Shown in pieces: positions 1 through 6,087 of a DNA stretch of 12,369 nucleotides. This DNA comes from an uncultured Candidatus Competibacteraceae bacterium. GTDB taxonomy: Bacteria; Pseudomonadota; Gammaproteobacteria; Competibacterales; Competibacteraceae. The position numbers were made by a program, and so were the translations under genes. Location: the NCBI GenBank assembly GCA_937872125.1, contig CALMNY010000352.1:1-12369 (forward strand), read 5' to 3'. The stretch's first letter is position 1, and each line of letters starts with the position of its first letter. The notes beneath the pieces were generated by a model. The model worked only from the letters and a program-made list of their open reading frames with translations, did not search any database and was not told the origin of the DNA.

Positions 1-63
1 AAGGAGTTGACCGCCGCCGAAGAGGCAAGGATCGCTGAGCTGGTGAAGAAAGCGGTGAGCTGA
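1..63 (+). CDS. C-terminal end of an unidentified plus-strand gene
   Basis: Reading frame 1 is open from the window edge and ends at a TGA at 61-63. The 20 visible residues end in EARIAELVKKAVS, a charged amphipathic helix. The tail is too short to assign a family. The gene is read toward the minus-strand operon, so the two converge. A hairpin with a T-run overlaps and follows the stop codon, which supports this as a true gene end. That it is coding at all is inferred from the open frame plus the well-placed terminator. Confidence 0.55.
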   Translation, partial: KELTAAEEARIAELVKKAVS

Positions 64-90
64 GGACTGATTCTACGCCTCAGCCTTTTT
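59..90 (+). terminator. Rho-independent terminator overlapping the stop codon
   Basis: GCTGAGG (59-65) pairs perfectly with CCTCAGC (78-84) across a 12-base loop. One C and then five T (86-90) follow. The TGA stop codon at 61-63 lies inside the left arm. The stem is only 7 bp and the loop is long, so strength is moderate. The minus strand has no T-run on the other side, so it would not terminate the operon that reads in from the right. Confidence 0.55.
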
Positions 91-144
91 CCGCTCTACT
101 TTGGGCTATCTCAGCCCGGTCGCTTTTGAACAACAATTCACCCA

Positions 145-650
145 TTAACCCTGTCCACAAAACCGGGGAAAGATCAGTTTTGCACATTCTTTTTCAAGGG
201 TTATTTTGGCATCACTATTGATCTCAGCATGACGCACGTGGGCAATGACCGCCAGCCGAACGGCTTGTTCATCGAGGGCTTTGGCGCTGGCACTCGCCCC
301 ACCCGCCCGTTGTATTTTTGGCAGGCGTGTTTGGCAATAACCTGTTCACGCCCGGCGGGACAAGGCGGATACAGCTCGCGGACGCGCGCCGCGAAATGCT
401 GGATGTATTCCTGGTCAAGTTCAGCGCGGTGCATCGCTTCCCGTTCCTGGCGCCGGGCGCGCAAATCCGCATCAGCCAGGCATTCCAGTTCGGCGCGCCT
501 GAGGGCGGATTCTTCCACCAGCAAACCCTGGCGCTCGTATCATTTGCGGGTGCGGCTCCATTTCAACACCACTGCCGACAAAACGGAGTATTTCGCAGAG
601 CGGCGAGTAAGGGCGGCATCACCGGATGTGATGAATACTTTCATGTCCAT
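145..650 (-). pseudogene. DUF2293 gene remnant (N-terminal truncation, internal stop, frameshift)
   Basis: Three minus-strand pieces line up as one protein of the DUF2293 type (uncharacterised). Piece one, from about 650 down to 543, reads GDAALTRRSAKYSVLSAVV and ends at an in-frame TGA at 540-542, where the remembered family pattern has Arg in RKRYERQGLLVEE. Piece two continues in the same frame with YERQGLLVEE and then ARVRELYPPCPAGREQVIAK and NGRVGR, down to about 296. There the frame must change by one base, near 293-297, to read SASAKALDEQAVRLAVIAHV and then RHAE, running to a TAA at 145-147. The N-terminal portion usual for the family is absent: an in-frame stop lies at 663-665, just before the ATG at 650. 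It begins 16 bases after the pRiA4b-like gene ends, as if it were the decayed last gene of the operon. The family assignment is from remembered sequence patterns and was not searched. Confidence 0.72.
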
Positions 651-666
651 TTTGAATCCTGATCAA

Positions 667-2082
667 TCATTTCAACAAATCAAGCAATCCTTTGCCAATA
701 GGCGTCAGGCGAATATTCGCGAGTTTGGAATACTGAGATCCAGTGCTATTTTCAGGAACATACTCGCACTCCAGGACGCCAAACAGATTCATCATATCAA
801 CTACCACACGTTTGATGACAGAGCGCAGGATTGCTCTAACATTCGTTTGGTCTTTGCTTGGCCAGGTTAGTCCGCTTTGCGCGATCAGGTGGTCGGCAAA
901 AGGTTCGAAAGGCGCATATTCGCCAGGGGGCAATTCGCGCAGGCAGGCTGAGGCTGATGGCTTGAAAAGTAGGGGAAGCCCATCCGCCAGGCCTGAAACG
1001 GGAAAGGCGATTGTCCAGTCGATTTGCGTCCACCAGTTTGCAATCAGAAAATAGACCTGGATAGGGGGCGGCAGTTGGGGGAACAATTGCCCTTCTGAGG
1101 TCACTTTCCAAGTCTTGACCTGTCCGCCGGTCACCATGCCCGAATGGAAAGCCAGACTGTGCAGAAACAGTAGCGGAAAGACTTCATCCTCGCTATGCAC
1201 TTTGTAAGAGTGACCATCGATGGTTTGATCTAACACCAGCGGCTTGACAAATTTTTCGCAAATTCCGCGCACGGCTTTAAGCGGCAAATTACCGGTGGAT
1301 TGGGTGCCGACCGTGCGATTCTTGGCTAGGTAATCGAGGAAGGTCAGCATATCGCGCCGCAGGGGCAGCGAATCGAGTGCGTCAAACTGCTCCCTGTTCA
1401 AGTTTTGCACCCAAGCAGTCAGGGCATCTGCCATCACCTTTTGCCCCTGGGGGGTAGGCGGCATGAGGTCGTCATCTGTTTCTGCCTCCTCTTCCCTTTG
1501 GGCTTTGTGGCGTCCACGGGCGGGTTGGATGACTCGCAGGGCTTTGTTTACTTTATCCAGGTCGAATCTTTCAGGGTCGAACTCCCCGCCAGCCCATTCC
1601 AGCATTTCATCGTGTTCTTCATGGGCAGAGTCAGCCATCGCTTCCAGAAAATCAGCATAGCCCCAGATGCCGCCCACGTCTTCGGGAGGGCAGGCACGTT
1701 TGCCAGCAACACAAATCGGGTAATGGGCTGAAGGGTCTGGGGAGGTAATTTTTTCGACCAGGAGAGTGTGTTCCCAACCGTCGCCAAAGTCGTATTCGTA
1801 GGAAAATTTAGACTTTTCGCGCAGGCCGAACTGGCTGATCCGGTAACGAGCTTCGTTTTTAGTGCCCAACATGCCAGTTTCATCTTCTTCCGGGTCGCCG
1901 TAGATTTGCCCGGAAATTCTAAACATGTGCAGGTGATAATTGTGCCAGCCCATGACCCTTTGGATAATTTCATGCAAGTCGTGAAGGGTGATATTTTCCG
2001 ACACCAAAATCCTGCGCCAGATCGGCGGTTTGCTATCATCGAGGGTTACTTTTAGTTGATAGACGGCGTTGGGGACAGTCAT
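667..2082 (-). CDS. Plasmid pRiA4b ORF-3-like protein with extra C-terminal domain
   Basis: This 471-residue protein has two parts. Residues 1 to about 190 match the pRiA4b ORF-3-like domain, whose molecular function is not established: PPIWRRI (19-25), LHDLHEIIQ (33-41), MGWHNYHLHMF (44-54), YDFGDGWEH (97-105), Cys124, CPPEDVGG (131-138), GY-x-DFL and a final FDPERFD. A charged linker (about 195-210) leads to a region of about 260 residues that I do not recognise. Its last 60 residues, with RAILRSVIKRVVVDMMNLFG and then LTPIGKGLLDLL, look like a winged-helix fold (inference). The ATG at 2082 is chosen because AAGGAG sits four bases upstream. The gene is last among the intact operon members and starts 8 bases after addA stops. 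The domain has been seen in plasmid and transposon contexts, but no mobile-element hallmark is visible here. Confidence 0.85.
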   Translation of the reverse strand: MTVPNAVYQLKVTLDDSKPPIWRRILVSENITLHDLHEIIQRVMGWHNYHLHMFRISGQIYGDPEEDETGMLGTKNEARYRISQFGLREKSKFSYEYDFGDGWEHTLLVEKITSPDPSAHYPICVAGKRACPPEDVGGIWGYADFLEAMADSAHEEHDEMLEWAGGEFDPERFDLDKVNKALRVIQPARGRHKAQREEEAETDDDLMPPTPQGQKVMADALTAWVQNLNREQFDALDSLPLRRDMLTFLDYLAKNRTVGTQSTGNLPLKAVRGICEKFVKPLVLDQTIDGHSYKVHSEDEVFPLLFLHSLAFHSGMVTGGQVKTWKVTSEGQLFPQLPPPIQVYFLIANWWTQIDWTIAFPVSGLADGLPLLFKPSASACLRELPPGEYAPFEPFADHLIAQSGLTWPSKDQTNVRAILRSVIKRVVVDMMNLFGVLECEYVPENSTGSQYSKLANIRLTPIGKGLLDLLK

Positions 2083-2086
2083 CGTT

Positions 2087-2093
2087 CTCCTTA
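2087..2093 (-). promoter_or_regulatory. Shine-Dalgarno fused to the addA stop codon
   Basis: On the minus strand the sequence TAAGGAG contains both the addA stop TAA (2091-2093) and a strong Shine-Dalgarno core AAGGAG (2087-2092). It stands four bases before the ATG at 2082. This fixes the start of the pRiA4b-like gene and suggests that ribosomes finishing addA can reinitiate on it. Confidence 0.8.
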
Positions 2094-5000
2094 CAAATCA
2101 AAGATAGCGAGGGAACCTTTTACATTCAAAAAAACGAGTTGGGCGCGGGGCGTTATTCCAAGTTGGGTTTTAACCGCCTGGATGTAGCGCCCCATCTGGC
2201 CGGAGTAGTCTCTTTGCTGGATAATGAAGCGGGCTTGTTCTGCCGAGTCGGCGCGGTCAGTTTTGAAGTCGAGGATCGTCCAGTCATCCCCGGTACGGTA
2301 TAGCAGGTCGATGATGCCGCGCCCGCTGCTGGTGTAGTAAGAAACTTCGTGGTGGCGTTCGGCCGAATCCAATTCGGCGAAAAGCGGATGGAGACGGAAT
2401 CTTTTCATCAGGCGGCGGGTTTCGTGGATGGCGGCCTGGATTTCGCCGGGGTCTGTCAGGCCGGATTCGAGGGTGAAGGGTCTGAGGAAGGCTTCAAATT
2501 CAGAATCAGGAAAGCCCGGTTGGGTTTGAGCGGGGAAACGCCAGAGGCGCAGGCTCGCATGGACGAGTTTGCCCACCACCCAGGCCGGGGCGTGGGGCTG
2601 GTTGGTGCCGGGGACAATGCGCCAGACGCGCTGGGGTGGGTCAGATTCGCGGGCGCGGACTTTTTCGTCGCTGACAGAAGCTGTTAGGGCAATGGGCTCG
2701 AGCAGGTCGGATGGGTAGGGAGTTGGGTAGGGAGAGGTCGCTTGGGATGTTGGAGCAGGAGAACGGGAGCCTGCATCCACTGGCGAGAAGGGATAGAGCG
2801 TGACGGTGAGGCCCAGTTCAATTAGCGGGGTGTGCTGAGGTGTGGACATTTCCACAGGGGCCTTGATTTGTTCCAAACCGAGTTTACCCAGCCAGCCAGG
2901 GACAGTGATGGAGCCATCTTTTTTGGCTTTGACGTGGCCGCTGATGAGCAGCTTTTCCCTGGCACGGGTAGCGGCAACGTAAAGCAGGCGGCGGTCTTCG
3001 GCATCTTCGAGTTCGTCCTGGTGGCGGGCGGCGATTTGCCAGGCGGTGGGGTGGAAGTCGCCGTCTTTCGCGAAGCGCACTTCGTGCAGGTCGAGCAGCA
3101 AACCACTGGGGGTCAGTTGGACCCTGGCGCTGGGCGGGCGGGGTTCGTAGGCGGCGTCGGCCAGGACGGTGAGGGGGAATTCGAGGCCTTTGGCTTTGTG
3201 GACGGTCATCAGTTGGACGGCGCCACTGGTTTGGGAGTCTGCGGGGGCTTCGCCTTCACGCAGACCGACGTCACGCAGGGTACGCACGTAGGCGAGGAAG
3301 GCGGGCAGGCTGGTGAGGTGACTGCGATGTGCATCGGCGAGCAGTTTTTCGACGTTGCGCAGCATGCGCGCGCCATTCGGAACGCTGGATAGGATCGCGT
3401 GATAGCCGGTGAGGTCGAGCAGGCGTTTGAGTACAGCGGAGGCGGGGGCGCGGCCCGCGAAGGCGCGAAGTTCCGCGAGGATGGCACAGGCGCGCTGGTG
3501 AGAAGGGATGGGCGAGGCGGCGAGGGCGGGCCACACCGGCTGCCCCTCTCCCGATTCCAGGAGAGGGGAGAAGCGTAGCTGGTAGATTTCGGCGTCAGGA
3601 AGGGCAAAGGCGGGGGAGCGAAGCAGACCAACCAGGGCCAGGTCGTCGGTGGGATCGACGATGGCGACGAGGGCGTTGAGCAGGTCGCGGATTTCGGGGC
3701 GGTCGTAGAATCCGCGCCCGGCGACGGTGACGAAGGGGATTCCAGCGGCTTCGAGTGCGGTTTCGTAGGCCGGGAATCCGGCAGAGGCGCGAAAGAGCAG
3801 GGCAACATCGCCCCAGGCGAATTTTTCGACCTCGTGCAGTTCGCGCAGGCGGCTGGCGAGGGCTTTGGAAGCAATCTGGCGGCCTTCATCGGCGTTTTCA
3901 CCCAATCCGAGGTGAATTTCGACGTAGGGCGGCCGGATTTGTTCGCGGGCGGGTTGGGCGCGGTGAGGACGCAGCGGAGCAAAAGGGACGAGATGAGGGC
4001 GGGCGGGGTCGTCAGTTTCGCCGAGGATGGGAGCGAGCAATTGATTGAGGGTTTCGAGCAGTTCCCGGTGCGCGCGGAAGGTCAGATCGAGATCGATCCG
4101 CTCGCCGCCAGAGGCGAGGACGTCAGCCTGCACCTGGCGAAAAACGGAAACGTCTGCGCCGCGAAATCTGTAGATGGATTGTTTGCTATCTCCCACAATA
4201 AACAGGTCTATCTTAGCGGAGTTTTGCGTACCATCAGGATCGCCCAGGTTGAATTGGTTTTCCTTCGCGACCCTGGCATGCTTTGCGGTTAAATTTTTGG
4301 GGGTGAAGCCAGTGAGCGCATACACAATCTGGCGCTGGCGTTCGTTGGTGTCCTGGAATTCATCTACCAGCACGGCGCGCAGATCGGTTTGCAGGCCGAC
4401 GCGGACGGCGGGATGGCTGGTCAGCAGGCGGGCGGCGCGGCCTTCGAGGTCGTCGAAGTCGAGGGATTGGCGCTCGTCTTTGAGGCGCTGGTATTCTTGC
4501 AAAACCTGGTCGAACAGACGCGCCAGGGCGGGAAGTTGGGCAGCCACCTGCTCATCCAGCGCGAAGCGGGCTTTTTCGGCCAGGAATTTGAGGTTTTCAT
4601 CATAAACCAGGCGCAGTTCGCTCATCGATTTGCGCACACTTTCGAGGTCGGCACCATTCCAGTTGTCTTTTTTACCTTGCGTGGAGGTGGCTTTGCGTAA
4701 ATCGGCGAGTCTGGCGAGAACTACATCCCAATCTTTGGCGGCGCGGGCAGATTGGGATTCGTCCCAGCGGGCAAGCACTTCGCGGCGAGCAAGTTCGAGT
4801 CTGTCATCAGGGCTTTTGGCGCTGCAGGCAGCCAGGTCAGCGAGCGCAGCCTGCCAGGCTGGTGAATATAGATGTGGGTTTAGATAATCTTGCAGGATGG
4901 AGTCAAAATTCACGACCCCCAAAACCACGTCCAGCCTGCGATCCAACAAAATTCCCAGTGCCTGGCGTAGTTCGCTTTCCTTGAGCGGGCCAAACAAGGT

Positions 5001-5504
5001 CACAGATTCGGCATCGTCTGCGGCCCGTGCCAGTACGGAATCAATCGCTTCGGCTTTCAGCGCGGCAGCCAGGCCTTCCTCCAGAACCGCAAAAGCCGGG
5101 TCGAGGCCGGCTTCGGCGGGGTATTGGCGCAGGATTTCGGCGCACAGGCTGTGGATTGTTCCAATTCTCGCAGAATCGATATTCAAACCGCTCGGCACGC
5201 CAGGGTCGCTCAGACTACCCTTGTTGTCCGGCGTGTCCTTCGCGGGTAAATTATTTTCTATTATCTGCGAAAGCGCATTTCTGATTCGGCTGCGCATCTC
5301 TCGCGCGGCTTTTTCGGTAAACGTAATTGCCAGAATCGAGCGCAGTGGATAACCGCGCTCCAGCAGGCGCAGGTAGCGCCCCACCAGCGAGCGGGTCTTG
5401 CCCGAACCTGCTCCGGCAGTCACGGCAATGGCCGCGTTTTCGCTAAAGACGGCGTCTTTCTGCTGGCCGGGGAAGGTTTCTTGAGAGAGAATAGACATAG
5501 TCAT
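2091..5504 (-). CDS. addA: AddA-type UvrD-like helicase/RecB-like nuclease
   Basis: This 1137-residue protein carries all SF1A helicase motifs: AGAGSGKT (30-37, Walker A), AITFTEKAAREM (59-70), IGTIHSLCAEIL (114-125), DEFQD (381-385), VGDSKQSIYRFRG (437-449), LDLTFRAHRELL, LMTVHKAKGLEFP (about 765-778) and LLYVAATRAREKL (about 837-850). The C-terminus is a PD-(D/E)XK nuclease with Asp1066 (GIIDLLY), Asp1079 and Lys1081 (DFKTD) and a following Q-x3-Y. The family is the ATP-driven motor and nuclease subunit of the AddAB end-resection enzyme. The length is normal to slightly short. Two palindromic, repeat-like segments (residues about 85-109 and 404-432) and a hairpin-coded SPLLESGEG (646-654) are in-frame insert candidates. 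Start at 5504: there is no clear Shine-Dalgarno, and the gene begins 18 bases after the preceding stop, so coupling is likely. A second in-frame ATG lies at 5498. Confidence 0.93.
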   Translation of the reverse strand: MTMSILSQETFPGQQKDAVFSENAAIAVTAGAGSGKTRSLVGRYLRLLERGYPLRSILAITFTEKAAREMRSRIRNALSQIIENNLPAKDTPDNKGSLSDPGVPSGLNIDSARIGTIHSLCAEILRQYPAEAGLDPAFAVLEEGLAAALKAEAIDSVLARAADDAESVTLFGPLKESELRQALGILLDRRLDVVLGVVNFDSILQDYLNPHLYSPAWQAALADLAACSAKSPDDRLELARREVLARWDESQSARAAKDWDVVLARLADLRKATSTQGKKDNWNGADLESVRKSMSELRLVYDENLKFLAEKARFALDEQVAAQLPALARLFDQVLQEYQRLKDERQSLDFDDLEGRAARLLTSHPAVRVGLQTDLRAVLVDEFQDTNERQRQIVYALTGFTPKNLTAKHARVAKENQFNLGDPDGTQNSAKIDLFIVGDSKQSIYRFRGADVSVFRQVQADVLASGGERIDLDLTFRAHRELLETLNQLLAPILGETDDPARPHLVPFAPLRPHRAQPAREQIRPPYVEIHLGLGENADEGRQIASKALASRLRELHEVEKFAWGDVALLFRASAGFPAYETALEAAGIPFVTVAGRGFYDRPEIRDLLNALVAIVDPTDDLALVGLLRSPAFALPDAEIYQLRFSPLLESGEGQPVWPALAASPIPSHQRACAILAELRAFAGRAPASAVLKRLLDLTGYHAILSSVPNGARMLRNVEKLLADAHRSHLTSLPAFLAYVRTLRDVGLREGEAPADSQTSGAVQLMTVHKAKGLEFPLTVLADAAYEPRPPSARVQLTPSGLLLDLHEVRFAKDGDFHPTAWQIAARHQDELEDAEDRRLLYVAATRAREKLLISGHVKAKKDGSITVPGWLGKLGLEQIKAPVEMSTPQHTPLIELGLTVTLYPFSPVDAGSRSPAPTSQATSPYPTPYPSDLLEPIALTASVSDEKVRARESDPPQRVWRIVPGTNQPHAPAWVVGKLVHASLRLWRFPAQTQPGFPDSEFEAFLRPFTLESGLTDPGEIQAAIHETRRLMKRFRLHPLFAELDSAERHHEVSYYTSSGRGIIDLLYRTGDDWTILDFKTDRADSAEQARFIIQQRDYSGQMGRYIQAVKTQLGITPRAQLVFLNVKGSLAIFDL
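2712..2734 (+). repeat. Direct repeat and potential G-quadruplex inside addA
   Basis: TGGGTAGGGAG occurs twice (2712-2722 and 2724-2734) with a 12-base period. Together they give four runs of three G spaced by 2, 4 and 2 bases, matching the simple G-quadruplex pattern on the plus strand, which is the template strand of addA. The segment encodes the Pro/Ser/Tyr-rich linker before the nuclease domain, a region that tolerates low complexity. Confidence 0.5.
3543..3568. repeat. Perfect 9-bp inverted repeat inside addA
   Basis: CCCCTCTCC (3543-3551) and GGAGAGGGG (3560-3568) are exact reverse complements around an 8-base loop. The sequence encodes SPLLESGEG, residues about 646-654. CCCCTCTCC hairpins of this style are, from memory, dispersed repeats in several bacterial genomes, so this looks like a repeat unit accepted within a surface loop. 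Its mobile origin is inference. Confidence 0.6.
4226..4293 (-). repeat. Palindromic repeat copy A inserted in addA
   Basis: On the minus strand ACCGC, three variable bases, then GCATGCCAGGGTCGC occupy 4289-4267. An imperfect inverted partner, GCGTACC-ATC-AGGATCGC, lies at 4226-4243 (three substitutions and a three-base bulge against the other arm). The segment encodes residues about 404-430, a hydrophilic stretch starting NLTAKHARVAKENQ, between helicase motif II (381-385) and motif III (437-449), which normally lie much closer together. It shares its long arm with copy B, near 5.2 kb, in the opposite orientation. Confidence 0.65.
5184..5250 (+). repeat. Palindromic repeat copy B inserted in addA
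   Basis: On the plus strand ACCGC, three variable bases, then GCACGCCAGGGTCGC occupy 5187-5209. The opposite arm runs over 5230-5249, with GGCGTGTCC pairing to GGCACGCC. The long arm matches 19 of 23 positions with minus-strand 4289-4267. It encodes residues about 85-109 of AddA (NLPAKDTPDNKGS and what follows), between motif Ia and the IGTIHSL motif, where relatives as I remember them have only a short connection. It is in frame. Confidence 0.65.
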
Positions 5505-5522
5505 CTGTGATCAGTAACCAGT

Positions 5523-6085
5523 TCAGCGGGAACGATGGCGCTTGCGAGATTTTTTCACAGCAGAATTGGTCGAAACATCGTCAATGGGAACTTTGGGTAA
5601 TTCGGGAATAACAGGTATTTCATCTGGAACAGGCATCCGAACCGGCTGGCCATCCACCGATTCTTTAAACATCTTGTAGTGACGTTTGATACGCGCCACA
5701 TAATTCGTATCCTGCAAAAGGTCCCTGACAAGTTCCAACGCGGCAGGCGCAAATTTCGATTGCTGGCTGGCAGAATTTAGACCCAACCCGGTCATCTCCT
5801 TCACTGCCATTCTAGAAGTTGCAGTGTCGCCGCCGGCGAACCATTTGCGATCATATGATTCGGTTTCCCAACCATACGTTACCACGGCAATGATCTCTTT
5901 CCGTTTCCGTGATGCAATATTGAAAAATACGCGCCTGCAATCGCAGTTTTCATCGTCGCAATACGCCTCAATCAGGCCGTACTCATCGGCTGGCAAGCCG
6001 TATGGATTATTCGCAAACACGGTGGCCTGCGTGTTTCTTTCCTACCAAGTTCACTAAATCTTTCAATAAAAAGTTCGAAAGCCAT
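5523..6085 (-). CDS. Uncharacterised small protein, apparently frameshifted near its N-terminus
   Basis: The intact frame from a GTG at 6020 gives 165 residues with a motif YCDDENCDCRRVFFNI (two clustered Cys pairs, perhaps metal-binding), a central helical part (ALELVRDLL) and a Lys/Arg-rich tail ending KKSRKRHRSR. I do not recognise a function. The GTG lacks a good ribosome site. Two bases after the addB stop an ATG at 6085 begins MAFELFIERFSELGRKETR in another frame. Restoring one base near 6029 would join it to QATVFANNPYGLPADEYGL. The combined N-terminus fits what I remember of relatives (ELGRKETR followed by a Leu-Pro-x-x-Glu-Tyr-Gly stretch). So the original gene was probably 5523-6085, about 187 residues. 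It lies between addB and addA, a place normally without a gene. Whether the frameshift is decay, sequencing error or recoding cannot be told here. Confidence 0.7.
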
Positions 6086-6087
6086 CC

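Noticed and set aside
103..117. GGGCT/AGCCC hairpin as a terminator for the minus-strand operon
   Set aside because: Only five base pairs, and no T-run follows on the minus strand.
667..2082. pRiA4b-like gene as evidence for a transposon or plasmid
   Set aside because: No transposase, terminal inverted repeats or target duplication seen around it; the gene is embedded in the operon.
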